Origin: Mucilaginibacter ginsenosidivorax
GTDB taxonomy: Bacteria; Bacteroidota; Bacteroidia; Sphingobacteriales; Sphingobacteriaceae
Direction of reading: 5' to 3'
Assembly (NCBI RefSeq): GCF_007971525.1
Contig: NZ_CP042437.1
Location: forward strand, 1,922,001 to 1,986,000
DNA: 64,000 nt
Numbering within the stretch: position 1 is the stretch's first letter; each line of letters starts with the position of its first letter. A model generated the notes under the pieces. It saw only the letters and a list, made by a program, of their open reading frames with translations, was not told where the DNA came from and did no database searches. Positions 37,695 to 46,791 of the stretch are shown here, one piece after another. The translations under genes and the position numbers were made by a program.

Positions 37695-39617
37695 TTACGC
37701 TTCCAGCTCCAATATCTGCTCGGCCAAAGTTTCCCATTTTTGCTGAATTTGTTTCAGCTCGGCTTGCTTTTGGTTATAAGCGGCGTTAGTTTCTTTTAGT
37801 TTTTGGCTATCGGTGTATATTTTTGTATCGGCCAGTTTGGCTTCAAACTCTTTCACTGTTTTATCAAGCGCAGCAATTTGATCTTCCATTTTGGCCAGGT
37901 CCTGGTTCAGTTTTTTCAACTGCTGATGCTTGTTTTCGCCGTGCTGTTGTTTAGCGGGCTCGGGTTTCTTCTCCTCTTTTTTGGGTTGAGGTGCAGGTGC
38001 CGCCACTTTAGGTTCAAGCTTGCGTTTTGAATACCACTCGTCAAATTCGGCGTAGGTACCAGGATATATCTTTATTTTCTGATCTTCAATAAACCAAATC
38101 TTGTTGGCCACATTATCAAGGAAATACCTATCGTGCGATACCACGATAAAAGTACCTTCGTATTGCTCCAATGCCTGGATCAGGATATTTACCGATTGCA
38201 TATCCAGGTGGTTGGTAGGCTCATCCAGTACCAGGAAGTTTGCATCCGCAGTAAGCGCTTTAGCCAAAGCCACACGTGATTTTTCGCCCCCGGATAATAC
38301 TTTGATCTTTTTAAACACATCATCGCCGGTAAACAAAAATGAACCCAAAATGGTACGCAATTCGGTATCGGTATGTTTTGGCGCAAATGCCTGCAACTCC
38401 TGTAAAATCTGGTGTTCCAGGTGTAATGATTCCAGCTGGTGCTGGGCAAAAAAGGTAGTAGTTACGTTATGGCCGGTGGTTACTTTGCCGGTGTAATCAT
38501 GATCGGCATTGGCAATAATACGCAGCAAGGTTGATTTACCTTTACCGTTAGCACCAATCAAAGCAATTTTATCGCCTTTTTCAATTACGGCTTCGCCACC
38601 ATCCAGGATATCAATCGCAGGGTATTTTTTAACAATATCTTCTAATGTTACCACGTGCCTGCCCGATTGTTTAGAGAACCGGAAGGCAAAGTTTACTGAT
38701 GGGTTATCATCATCCACGTCATCTACCCGCTCCATTTTATCAAGCATTTTGATACGTGATTGTGCCATTTTTGCTTTGGATGCCTTGGCGCGGAAACGCT
38801 CGATCAAACGTTCTTCCTGTTTTATTTTTGATTGCTGGTTTTTAAACTCACCGCGTTGAATTTCTTCTCGCAGTGCTTTTTCTTCCAGGTAGAAAGTGTA
38901 GTTACCCGCGTAAACAGTCAGCTTACCTTTACGCGATTCAACGGTGCGGTTAATAACCTTATCCAAAAACCACCTATCGTGCGATACGATGATGATAGCA
39001 CCGTTAAAAGCCTTCAAATAATCTTCCAACCACTGGATGGATGGTAAGTCAAGGTGGTTGGTAGGCTCATCCAGCAAAAGGATATCAGGTGCCTGTAACA
39101 GGATTTTGGCAAGCATAACCCGCATACGCCATCCGCCCGAAAATGTGCTTAGCTTACGCTGGCAATCCTGCTCGCTAAAGCCCAAACCGGCTAAAATTTC
39201 GTGTGCTTTGTATTCAATGTTATAACCATCCAACAGTTCAAACTCATGCTGTTTATCGCTTAGTTTGTTAATCAAGTCTTCGGTGTAATCTGTTTCGAGT
39301 TTTTTTAGTAAAACTTCTATCTCGTCGTGCAGTTGGTTTTGGCGCTCAAAAGCTTCCATGGCTACATGCACAATATTTTTATCAGATGAATATGACAGCA
39401 AATCCTGGTTAAGGTAACCCATGGTAAGGTCCTTAGCCATTGATATGGTGCCCGATGTAGGTTTATAGTCGCCTACAATAATTTTCAGAAGGGTAGTTTT
39501 CCCGGTTCCATTGGCACCTATTAAACCAATTTTTTCACCGGGTTTTATATGCCAGTTGGCTTCATCATAAAGGGCCCGCGCACCAATCTCAAACGTAAGG
39601 TTATTTATAGCAATCAT
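37695..39617 (-). CDS. ABC-F family ATPase (Uup/YbiT-like)
   Basis: A 640-residue soluble protein with two ABC cassettes and no membrane domain, hence an ABC-F translation factor type that acts at the ribosome. First cassette: GANGTGKTT near residue 34, signature FSGGWRMR, Walker B LLLDEPTNHLD. Linker of charged helices (about 245-300). Second cassette: GANGKGKST, LSGGEKSR, LVLDEPTNHLD. A Lys/Glu-rich C-terminal coiled coil (about 545-640) matches Uup-like members that bind nucleic acid. Antibiotic resistance by target protection is possible in the family but not indicated here. Confidence 0.9.
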   Translation of the reverse strand: MIAINNLTFEIGARALYDEANWHIKPGEKIGLIGANGTGKTTLLKIIVGDYKPTSGTISMAKDLTMGYLNQDLLSYSSDKNIVHVAMEAFERQNQLHDEIEVLLKKLETDYTEDLINKLSDKQHEFELLDGYNIEYKAHEILAGLGFSEQDCQRKLSTFSGGWRMRVMLAKILLQAPDILLLDEPTNHLDLPSIQWLEDYLKAFNGAIIIVSHDRWFLDKVINRTVESRKGKLTVYAGNYTFYLEEKALREEIQRGEFKNQQSKIKQEERLIERFRAKASKAKMAQSRIKMLDKMERVDDVDDDNPSVNFAFRFSKQSGRHVVTLEDIVKKYPAIDILDGGEAVIEKGDKIALIGANGKGKSTLLRIIANADHDYTGKVTTGHNVTTTFFAQHQLESLHLEHQILQELQAFAPKHTDTELRTILGSFLFTGDDVFKKIKVLSGGEKSRVALAKALTADANFLVLDEPTNHLDMQSVNILIQALEQYEGTFIVVSHDRYFLDNVANKIWFIEDQKIKIYPGTYAEFDEWYSKRKLEPKVAAPAPQPKKEEKKPEPAKQQHGENKHQQLKKLNQDLAKMEDQIAALDKTVKEFEAKLADTKIYTDSQKLKETNAAYNQKQAELKQIQQKWETLAEQILELEA

Positions 39618-39624
39618 TTGGGCG

Positions 39625-39632
39625 CAAAGATA
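39625..39632 (-). promoter_or_regulatory. -7 box (TATCTTTG) of the ABC-F gene
   Basis: A full TAnnTTTG match on the minus strand 7 bases before the ATG, implying a very short leader. No clear -33 element. Confidence 0.5.
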
Positions 39633-39664
39633 CGGTTTTTGAGCCGAAAAGCAGAAGCGTTCAG

Positions 39665-39741
39665 GTTGTACGTTTTACGTGGTACGTTATACGTGTAACC
39701 CCAAGGCCAAAACGTTCAACGTACCACGTAAAACGTACAAC
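39665..39741. repeat. Family G inverted repeat, 24-bp perfect arms
   Basis: gttgtacgttttacgtggta cgtt at 39665-39688 pairs perfectly with 39718-39741. Shorter acgt units (tacgtgtaacc) lie inside. It occupies the gap between the SGNH hydrolase stop (39748) and the ABC-F promoter. Confidence 0.8.
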
Positions 39742-39747
39742 GTTACC

Positions 39748-40518
39748 CTATGCTCCTACCGCCTTCAGCCACGTTTGGGCCATCAGGGCTTCGCCGGCTA
39801 CACTGGGGTGTACGCCGTCGCGGTTCCAGTAGGTGGCCGGGGCAATTTTCTCGGCTTTATCAAATGCCGACTGGTAGGGTACAAAAACAGCCTCATATTG
39901 CTCGGCTACATCTTTAGCTGCCTTGCGGAATAAATCAAACGTTGGGTACCATTTATCGTCAACTGCTTTAACGCCCTTCTCGGCAAAGGGCTCGCAAATA
40001 ACCAGTTTAATATCCGGCAGGGCTGCCTTGGTACGGTCTATCAGTTTTTTATAATCGGCAATATAATTGTCTATAGTTCCGGTGTAACCATTGGTAAGGG
40101 TATGCCAAAAATCGTTTACGCCTATGTGAATGCTCAGTACGTTGGGTTTTAGCGCCAGGCAATCGGTATCCCAGCGTTCGGCCAGCTGGTATACTTTATT
40201 ACCGCTAACACCTTTGTTATAAATTTTAAGGTTTTTATCGGCATGGTTAAGCAATAGCTGCGATGCGGTGATAAGCGCGTAGCCCGATCCTAAGGCGCTG
40301 GTGGTATTAAATTCGGTACTGTTATGATCGCGGCCCCAATCGGTAATAGAATCACCCTGGAAAAGCACCACATCGCCGGTATTAAAATTGATTTTTTTTG
40401 ACGGCTTATTATCGGCCAATGCAGCCGAAACAATCTGGGGCAGTCCCATTGCAGCTATGGTACCCACCGATGCGGTTTTTAAAAAATTACGGCGATTGGG
40501 TTTAAGAATATTATTCAT
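39748..40518 (-). CDS. SGNH/GDSL hydrolase with Tat-type signal
   Basis: A 256-residue exported esterase-type protein. The N-terminus has twin arginines in NRRNFLK (Arg9-Arg10) followed by a hydrophobic stretch, so export by the Tat route is likely. The SGNH blocks are all present: GDSITDWG (Ser57), a Gly in NKGVSGNKVYQLAERW, IGVNDFW with Asn, and DGVHPSVAG with the Asp-x-x-His pair near the C-terminus. Homologues deacetylate or de-esterify polysaccharides; the substrate is not known. Complete catalytic set. Confidence 0.9.
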   Translation of the reverse strand: MNNILKPNRRNFLKTASVGTIAAMGLPQIVSAALADNKPSKKINFNTGDVVLFQGDSITDWGRDHNSTEFNTTSALGSGYALITASQLLLNHADKNLKIYNKGVSGNKVYQLAERWDTDCLALKPNVLSIHIGVNDFWHTLTNGYTGTIDNYIADYKKLIDRTKAALPDIKLVICEPFAEKGVKAVDDKWYPTFDLFRKAAKDVAEQYEAVFVPYQSAFDKAEKIAPATYWNRDGVHPSVAGEALMAQTWLKAVGA

Positions 40519-40674
40519 AAATGGTTTGATAGATTTGATTTTGGATTTCCGAATTTACTGATTTACCCGGCTTTTTTAAACTTTGTTAAATTTTGTACCG
40601 GCATTTGCCTTATTAATATAAGCCGCCGGTTTAATTTTCATAAAATTCTGGTTTATACACCTATCAGTATTTGT

Positions 40675-40682
40675 TAACTTCG
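40675..40682 (+). promoter_or_regulatory. -7-like box (TAACTTCG) of pyrD
   Basis: TAACTTCG lies 4 bases before the pyrD ATG, one change from TAnnTTTG. The arrangement (box, cgcc, ATG) is the same as that before ubiD. Confidence 0.4.
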
Positions 40683-40686
40683 CGCC

Positions 40687-41742
40687 ATGTATTTTTTATT
40701 AAAACCCATCCTGTTCCAGTTCGATCCCGAAAAAGTACATTACTTTGTAACCCGAAATTTAAAGCGCTTTAACCGCTTTCCGGGTGGTGCCGCTTTAAGC
40801 CGGGCCATATGGGATGTAAACAACCCGCAACTGGAGCGCGAAGTGTTTGGCCTTAAATTTAAAAATCCCGTTGGCCTTGCCGCCGGTTTTGATAAAAATG
40901 CCGAATTAATGGGCGAAATGGCCAACATAGGCTTTGGTTTTGTAGAGATTGGCACCGTTACCCCCCTGCCCCAGCCCGGCAACCCGCAGCCACGCATGTT
41001 TCGCCTGCCGGCAGATGGCGCGCTGATTAACCGCATGGGCTTTAACAATTTTGGAGTAGATGTAGCTGCCGAACGGATTGCATCCTTCCGCAAAAATGCC
41101 AAAGGCGCACAAAAAAGCCTCATCATAGGCGGTAACATTGGCAAAAATAAGGTTACCCCCAATGAAGATGCCGTAAGCGACTATATCAAATGCTTTGACC
41201 GCCTGTTTGATGTGGTTGATTATTTTGTAGTGAACGTAAGCTCGCCCAATACACCCGGCCTGCGCGAACTGCAGGAAAAAGAGCCTTTAATGAATCTGCT
41301 GAATACCTTACAGCAACGTAATTCAAAAAATGGCATTAGCAGGCCTATCCTGCTCAAAATAGCACCAGATCTTACAGATTCGCAGTTGGATGACATTGTA
41401 GAGATTGTACAGCAAACCGGCATTGCAGGGCTTATAGCTACCAATACAACCATCAGCAGGGAGAATTTAAATTCGCCAGCCAGCTTAAAAGACGAAATGG
41501 GCGGGCTAAGCGGCACACCGCTAACCAAACGCTCAACCGAGGTTATCAGCTATATTCACAAAAAATCAAACGGATCGTTCCCGATAATTGGGGTAGGCGG
41601 CATACACTCTGCCGATGACGCTATCGAAAAGCTAAATGCAGGCGCATCATTAGTGCAACTATATACCGGGTTTATTTACGAAGGCCCAGGATTGATTGGG
41701 AGTATAAATAAACGCCTTCTGAATGAGAATTTGCAGAATTAA
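40687..41742 (+). CDS. pyrD: Dihydroorotate dehydrogenase (quinone), class 2
   Basis: PyrD oxidises dihydroorotate to orotate in pyrimidine synthesis and passes electrons to the quinone pool at the inner membrane. The 351-residue length and the N-terminal membrane-binding helices ([20 protein letters not shown]) mark class 2. FMN-site landmarks are [62 protein letters not shown] (catalytic Ser), LLKIAPDL and [12 protein letters not shown]. No other pyr genes adjoin it. Confidence 0.96.
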   Translation: MYFLLKPILFQFDPEKVHYFVTRNLKRFNRFPGGAALSRAIWDVNNPQLEREVFGLKFKNPVGLAAGFDKNAELMGEMANIGFGFVEIGTVTPLPQPGNPQPRMFRLPADGALINRMGFNNFGVDVAAERIASFRKNAKGAQKSLIIGGNIGKNKVTPNEDAVSDYIKCFDRLFDVVDYFVVNVSSPNTPGLRELQEKEPLMNLLNTLQQRNSKNGISRPILLKIAPDLTDSQLDDIVEIVQQTGIAGLIATNTTISRENLNSPASLKDEMGGLSGTPLTKRSTEVISYIHKKSNGSFPIIGVGGIHSADDAIEKLNAGASLVQLYTGFIYEGPGLIGSINKRLLNENLQN

Positions 41743-41878
41743 AGAATAGCCAGAATCTTAAAAGTTGAAAAATTAAATCAGAATGGCGCAGAATCATAAA
41801 AATTCATTTGCACTAATTGAGAAGGGTTGCTTATTCTGCTAATTCTAAAATCCTGCAAATTCTGATTCGGACATAAAA
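41743..41878. repeat. Text-like repeat region (cagaatc / aattctg type)
   Basis: The gap after pyrD holds complementary units such as atcagaatggcgcagaatc (about 41777-41795) and tcctgcaaattctgattc (about 41851-41868). The same kind of text (atcctgtaaatcctgcc) occurs near 26874. No gene is seen. Confidence 0.45.
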
Positions 41879-41913
41879 AAAATCCCACCGGTTTCTGAAA
41901 CCAGCAGGATTTA
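41879..41913 (-). terminator. Terminator of the 57-residue gene
   Basis: aaatcc-caccggtttc and gaaacc-agcaggattt form an interrupted stem; the A run on its left gives a U tract for the minus strand. It lies about 40 bases past the stop of the small gene. Confidence 0.65.
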
Positions 41914-41953
41914 TAAGATCTTTTTAAGCGCCAGGCGCCTGAAAACAGATAGA

Positions 41954-42127
41954 TTATTTACCGGCAGCGATAGCTAAAGCTTCGTTGTTTTTTTGGATTT
42001 GGTTGCCTTTTTTCTCGGCAGAACGGCTTCCGTACTCAAGGTTAGTAGCCAGTTTTAAAAACTGAACTTCTAAACGTGAAGTAGTTTTATTTTTTCTATC
42101 TTTTCTTTTTAAACGTGTAACGCCCAT
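41954..42127 (-). CDS. 57-residue basic protein of unknown function
   Basis: The product starts MGVTRLKRKDRKNKTTSRLE and ends NNEALAIAAGK. It has 14 Lys/Arg against 5 Asp/Glu, no hydrophobic segment and looks largely helical, as would suit binding to RNA or the ribosome. I recall similar short proteins being widespread in Sphingobacteria but know no function. It lies downstream of tRNA-Cys on the same strand, 33 bp away, so the two may share a transcript. It is too short to be called by length alone; the terminator after it supports it. Confidence 0.7.
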   Translation of the reverse strand: MGVTRLKRKDRKNKTTSRLEVQFLKLATNLEYGSRSAEKKGNQIQKNNEALAIAAGK

Positions 42128-42160
42128 GGTGTTGTTATTTTAATGTTTTTAATACCCTTG

Positions 42161-42231
42161 AGGTCGGGAGCGGATTCGAACCGCTGTAAAAGGTTTTGCA
42201 GACCTCTGCCTAGCCACTCGGCCACCCGACC
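42161..42231 (-). tRNA. tRNA-Cys (anticodon GCA)
   Basis: Read on the minus strand, a 71-base cloverleaf starts GGTCGGG and ends CCCGACC plus discriminator T. The anticodon stem GAGGT/ACCTT encloses CTGCAAA, giving anticodon GCA, and the T loop is TTCGAAT. U73 is the usual discriminator for tRNA-Cys. The 3' CCA is not encoded. Confidence 0.95.
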
Positions 42232-42281
42232 CTAATTTTAGGATTGCAAAAATAGTAATTTATTTATTGCAATGCCAATAT

Positions 42282-43031
42282 TTATTTCATTGAATTTCTT
42301 TTTATTTCAGAACATAGTATGGCAGTTGCTATTGCCACATTCAATGACTCGGCATGGCCTGCCCTCGGGATGGTTATTTTAGTTGTTATTAACCGCTCAA
42401 TATCAGCGCTTATGCCGTTGCCTTCGTTACCCATTACCAATAATCCTTCGGTGCCAAAAGGAGTGTTGTAAATATTTTCGCCATCCAGCATCGCGCCAAA
42501 TATCGGCAATTTAATTTGTGGCAGCGCTTGCGCCAGGTTGGTATAATGCACATTTACACGCGCCAACGAGCCCATAGTGGCCTGCACTACTTTGGGGTTG
42601 TATACGTCAACGGTATCCTCGCTACATACAATATCATTAATACCAAACCAATCGGCAGTGCGAATAATGGTACCCATATTGCCCGGGTCCTGTATATTAT
42701 CCAGGACCAAAGAAAACCTTTGTTTAAGGCTATCATAATTTAAAGTTGGCCATATTGGTATTTTAACCAAACCAATTACCTCCTGCGGCGTTTTCAAAGT
42801 GCTGATTTTTTCGATATCCTTCGCCGAAATCTCCTGAAAGTTTATTTTTCGGGATAAATTCAGCATTTTTGGGGCAATTGCGCCGGTATGGTATACCGTA
42901 TCAACCTGGTAACGCGAACCTGTAAATTCAACAACTGATTTATAGCCTTCAACCAGGAAAAAACCATGCTCCCTGCGAAATTTTTTATGTTGTAAGGATG
43001 TTAATAAACTGATTTGTGATTTTGAAAGCAT
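42282..43031 (-). CDS. TrmH/SpoU-family RNA 2'-O-methyltransferase
   Basis: A 249-residue enzyme that methylates ribose 2'-hydroxyls of tRNA or rRNA with S-adenosylmethionine. The N-terminal L30e-like substrate domain (HKKFRREHGFFLVEGYKSV) precedes the SPOUT knot: LDNIQDPGNMGTIIRTADWFG (motif 1), LLVMGNEGNGIS (motif 2) and IPRAGHAESLNVAIATAI (motif 3). The frame opens at 43061, but the ATG at 43031 is the normal start. That start overlaps the beginning of the divergent tamL gene by about 10-16 bases. The target RNA is not known. Confidence 0.9.
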   Translation of the reverse strand: MLSKSQISLLTSLQHKKFRREHGFFLVEGYKSVVEFTGSRYQVDTVYHTGAIAPKMLNLSRKINFQEISAKDIEKISTLKTPQEVIGLVKIPIWPTLNYDSLKQRFSLVLDNIQDPGNMGTIIRTADWFGINDIVCSEDTVDVYNPKVVQATMGSLARVNVHYTNLAQALPQIKLPIFGAMLDGENIYNTPFGTEGLLVMGNEGNGISADIERLITTKITIPRAGHAESLNVAIATAILCSEIKRNSMK

Positions 43032-45430
43032 ACAAAAAACCTGCTGGTTACCGTCTTGCAATATTAAGTATTTTACTGCTCATAATAGGCTCGGGCTGTA
43101 GCCTTACCCGCGGCATTGGCAAAAATCAAACCCTGGTGCGTAAAATTACCATCAAAGGTATTGACGAACAGTTTGAAGAAGCCGCGTTAAATTATGTTGA
43201 TAAAGAACAGCAGCCCAATAACAAGCTAAACCTGCAATTTTATTATTGGTTTAGCAACCATGGCAAACGCAACATAGGCGAAGCACCTACCTTACTTGAT
43301 AGCAACCTGGTTGAGTACTCGCGTTTCCAGATGGAAAAGTTCATCCAAAACCGTGGTTATTTAAAAGCAAAAGTTACTGATAGTGTTATCATCAAAAAGC
43401 AACGCGCCGAAATAGTTTTTACCACTGTAGAAGGCCCGATGTTCCACATCCGTAAGCTGGTTGATAGCATCCCGGATAAAAACATTGCCAACCTTTACCA
43501 CGCCAACCGTAACAGCATGTCGCACATACAACCCGGCGGGCGTTTTGACATGGATAGCCTGGCGCATGACCGCGATGAACTTTACCTGCTGATGAAACGT
43601 AATGGCTATTTTGATTTTTACCGCCAGTACGTAAACTTCACCTACGATTCTACCTTCAACAGCAGCGTGGTTGATATTAAAATGATGATTGATAACCCGG
43701 CAGGTAAAACAGAACACCCGGTTTATAAAATTAATAATACGCTGATAACCATATCTGCCAGTAATGGCAAAACAACCGGCAAAGCCGATACCTTGCAGGT
43801 CGATTCGCAATTCAGGTATGTAGATTTCTCGCATCGGTTTAAATCGCGGGTGGTAACTGATTATACTTTCCAAAAAAAGGGCCAGTTATATAACATCGAT
43901 AAACAAACTTTAACTACAACCCGACTTTCGGAGTTAAATGTTTTCCGGAATGTGCCCAACCCCACCTATGAAAAACTGGGCGATAGCACACACCGCCTGA
44001 ATACCAAAATTGACATTATTCCGCTTAAACACTATTCAGACCGTGTTGAGGGTGAGTTCCTGTTTGCCAATGGCAGGTATGGCTACAATGTGGGTAATAC
44101 CTTTACCAACCGGAATCTTTTTAACCAGGCGGCCATCCTGCAGTTAAAACTAAACTGGAGCATTTTGTTTGATAACGGAACAAATACCACAAATAATGAT
44201 AATATACAAAACCAAGAGCTTAGGCTGGGTGCAAACCTCATTTATCCCCGCATCATATCCCCCTTCAATTTCCCGCTTTTAGGAAAATTTGGCGTGCCCC
44301 ATACAACCTTCTCAACAAACTATTCCTTGTTTTATCAAAAAGGCCTGGTAACACGTCAAAGTTTTGTAAACTCCATCAGCTATGATTTTTATGAAACGGC
44401 GCGCAAGCTGCATACCATTACACCCATAAATATTGAATTTTCGAGGGGCGTTATTGACCCCGCTGCAATGGATAGCTTATTGGCCTACAACAGGCAGGCC
44501 TACATCAACTTAATTGGCCGGACTGTATTTACAACCGGTAGCCAGTATACTTTTCAGTATAACGCCATTGAATTAAATTCATATGATAACTTTTTATACT
44601 TCCGTGGAAGCCTTGATGTTGGCGGCAATTTCTTAAGCTTACTAAGCAACACATTTAACACGCCACGGGATGACTCGGGCCAGCGCAAATTCCTGGGTTA
44701 TGTTTTCAGCCAATATGCTAAGACCGAGGGAGATATTCGTTTTTATCGGACATTAGGTGGCGAAAAACAATTCATTTTTCGCATTAATCCAGGTATTGGC
44801 ATACCGTATGGCAACAGCAACCAGCTGATATTTGAAAAAAACTTTTACGGGGGCGGCGCCAATGATATGCGCGCCTGGCTGCCACGCACGCTGGGACCTG
44901 GCCAATATAACAGGGCTACGGCTTACTTTGATACAACAACAAATAAAGACAATCCGGTATCGCGCGCCCGTTTTAAATACCTTGACCAGTTTGGCGAAAT
45001 AAAATTGGTGGCCAACGCCGAATACCGTTACAAGCTAATCAATAACTTTTTTGGCGCCAAGCTAAAGGGCGCTGTTTTTGTTGATGCCGGAAACGTTTGG
45101 CGCCTGGGCAAAAAAGCCGAGAGCCCGAATGGCGAGTTCAGGTTTGATAACCTTTGGCAGTCAACCGCCATTGGCGTAGGAACGGGCTTAAGGTTCGATT
45201 TAAGCTTCTTTGTATTCAGGTTGGATATGGCCTTCAAGTTTAAGGATCCGCAGTTTAGCGGCAGTGATCAATGGGTACTTATCAAGCACGCCAATGAACT
45301 GTTTAAATCAGGCAGCTTTAAAGAGGCTTATCTAAAAGCCAACGCCACCGGCGTTGATAGCAAAGGCAACGTTGTTGGCGATAGTTACAATTTTATGCAG
45401 CTGAACTTCGGGATAGGGCTACCTTTTTAA
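43016..45430 (+). CDS. tamL: TamL-type BamA/TamA family lipoprotein
   Basis: An 804-residue Omp85 protein. The N-terminus has a lipobox (LLLIIGSGC, Cys28), the mark of Bacteroidota TamL, which works with TamB in building the outer membrane. POTRA-like domains occupy about residues 35-330 (FIQNRGYLKAKVTDSV; EGPMFHIRKL; SRVVTDYTFQKKGQLYN), followed by a C-terminal barrel with GGANDMRAW-LPRTLGPG and the terminal strand MQLNFGIGLPF. No tamB is adjacent. The start is GTG at 43016 or TTG at 43022, both overlapping the divergent TrmH gene; a neighbouring TrmH gene is common for TamL. Confidence 0.88.
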   Translation: MILKAYKKPAGYRLAILSILLLIIGSGCSLTRGIGKNQTLVRKITIKGIDEQFEEAALNYVDKEQQPNNKLNLQFYYWFSNHGKRNIGEAPTLLDSNLVEYSRFQMEKFIQNRGYLKAKVTDSVIIKKQRAEIVFTTVEGPMFHIRKLVDSIPDKNIANLYHANRNSMSHIQPGGRFDMDSLAHDRDELYLLMKRNGYFDFYRQYVNFTYDSTFNSSVVDIKMMIDNPAGKTEHPVYKINNTLITISASNGKTTGKADTLQVDSQFRYVDFSHRFKSRVVTDYTFQKKGQLYNIDKQTLTTTRLSELNVFRNVPNPTYEKLGDSTHRLNTKIDIIPLKHYSDRVEGEFLFANGRYGYNVGNTFTNRNLFNQAAILQLKLNWSILFDNGTNTTNNDNIQNQELRLGANLIYPRIISPFNFPLLGKFGVPHTTFSTNYSLFYQKGLVTRQSFVNSISYDFYETARKLHTITPINIEFSRGVIDPAAMDSLLAYNRQAYINLIGRTVFTTGSQYTFQYNAIELNSYDNFLYFRGSLDVGGNFLSLLSNTFNTPRDDSGQRKFLGYVFSQYAKTEGDIRFYRTLGGEKQFIFRINPGIGIPYGNSNQLIFEKNFYGGGANDMRAWLPRTLGPGQYNRATAYFDTTTNKDNPVSRARFKYLDQFGEIKLVANAEYRYKLINNFFGAKLKGAVFVDAGNVWRLGKKAESPNGEFRFDNLWQSTAIGVGTGLRFDLSFFVFRLDMAFKFKDPQFSGSDQWVLIKHANELFKSGSFKEAYLKANATGVDSKGNVVGDSYNFMQLNFGIGLPF

Positions 45431-45584
45431 TTAATGATTATCGATTTAATGAATTATTGAATTGAAAAGATTGGCTGGTTATTTAATTTGCAACTTATGT
45501 AAGTTGCCATTCAACAACCTCAATAGCTTCGATTCTTTTTCAAAAAGTCTTGATTCCTGGCTCTTGATTCTTGACTCTCTCGCC

Positions 45585-46118
45585 CTAAAGCATGTTCTTC
45601 AACCCGTCAATTATACTTTCAAAAAATGTAGGGATGCTGAGATTGTTGTGGTAGTTAAAATACAGGAAAATACAAAAGATGATTACCGCTATAATAATAA
45701 ACCGCTTAAACATATAAGCCAGCAGTACCAATATAAGCGGTATGGCAACTAAAAGCACCCAACTGATGTGCCATGGGCTTAGTTTACTATCGTGCTTGTA
45801 TATGTAATAAAGTATGGCGTGGGTGCCGGTCTCGTTCATGTGCTTGGCATACAAAAACGTCGACCGGTCTATTTTTTGGCGGTAAAAAGCAACCCCTTTT
45901 TCAAATTTAAGCTGATATTCAAATCCATTCATCACAAAAGTGAACAGCCCATTCACCTTCTCCTGCGTTACGCCCGCCGTGTCGGTTGCTACTATGGCCA
46001 CCTGGTCAACCGCAAAAGGATTTTCTTTAACTACAAAATGGTTTATGGTTATTGCATCAGCAAAAACAAAACTGTGAGCTGCTGCAACTAAGCAAAATAA
46101 AAGCAATAATTTTTTCAT
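45585..46118 (-). CDS. Membrane protein of unknown function (177 aa)
   Basis: The protein has a signal peptide (MKKLLLLFCLVAAAHSFVFA), an exported beta-rich part of about 100 residues (ITINHFVVKENPFAVDQVAIVA; GFEYQLKFEKGVAFYRQKI) and two closely spaced C-terminal membrane helices (ISWVLLVAIPLILVLLAYMF and FIIIAVIIFCIFLYFNY). No family is recognised. It is a single-gene unit convergent with tamL; the gap between them holds ttgattcttgactc-type text but no gene. Confidence 0.65.
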   Translation of the reverse strand: MKKLLLLFCLVAAAHSFVFADAITINHFVVKENPFAVDQVAIVATDTAGVTQEKVNGLFTFVMNGFEYQLKFEKGVAFYRQKIDRSTFLYAKHMNETGTHAILYYIYKHDSKLSPWHISWVLLVAIPLILVLLAYMFKRFIIIAVIIFCIFLYFNYHNNLSIPTFFESIIDGLKNML

Positions 46119-46171
46119 CTTTCAATAAACCGTCAGTAAAATGTACGCAATAAAAATAGTGTTTTTTTACA

Positions 46172-46666
46172 CTACTTATTCAGCAAATAAATAGCAGCGT
46201 TAAGTACCGCGGCAAAACTTACCCAAAGTAAATAAGGCCATAACAGCCGGCCTGCGGCTTTGCTAAACTTATAAAACCAGTTGATGTTTAAAATAATGCT
46301 TAGCCATAGTAAAATAATAACAATAAGGGCTCCAAGCACCTGGTGCAATCCAAAAAACACTATCGACCATGAAAAATTCAGGGCAAGCTGTATAAAGTAA
46401 ATATTGCGCGCTATGATGTATACAGGCTTACGGCTGCGGTGTTTCCACACCAGGTAAGCTGCAGTAGCCATCATAATGTATAACGCTGTCCACACCGGCG
46501 CAAACAGCCATGGCGGAGGATTAAATGATGGCTTTTTGAGTGTGCTGTACCAGCCGGCAATTTCGGGCCTTGTAAATAGCGAAGCCACAAAGCCAATGGC
46601 CAGTGTAATTATTAAACTGATCAGGAACGGAAAAAATTGAAACTTTCTGGGTACGGCCGGGATCAT
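46172..46666 (-). CDS. TspO/MBR family protein
   Basis: A 164-residue protein with five membrane helices and the TspO pattern: GWYSTLKKPSFNPPPWLFAPVWTALY, an AAYLVW helix, then LALNFSWSIVFFG and YLLWVSFAAVLNAAI. TspO proteins bind porphyrins and cholesterol-like ligands and take part in stress responses; the bacterial role varies. The conserved WxxLxxP and NxxWSxxFF motifs are present. It is transcribed alone. Confidence 0.92.
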   Translation of the reverse strand: MIPAVPRKFQFFPFLISLIITLAIGFVASLFTRPEIAGWYSTLKKPSFNPPPWLFAPVWTALYIMMATAAYLVWKHRSRKPVYIIARNIYFIQLALNFSWSIVFFGLHQVLGALIVIILLWLSIILNINWFYKFSKAAGRLLWPYLLWVSFAAVLNAAIYLLNK

Positions 46667-46791
46667 CGTTTACTTAACCATCAAAAATGCAATAAGTTTG
46701 CCGGATATTTACAATACGATTATCCAAACAGGTATTTCAAAAGTCGCAAATAACTTACTTTAGCGGCAATTGCCAAAGCTGACAAAACACA

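Noticed and set aside
43361-43873. 170-codon minus-strand frame inside tamL
   Set aside because: It is a shadow of the tamL POTRA region, with no signal or domain of its own.
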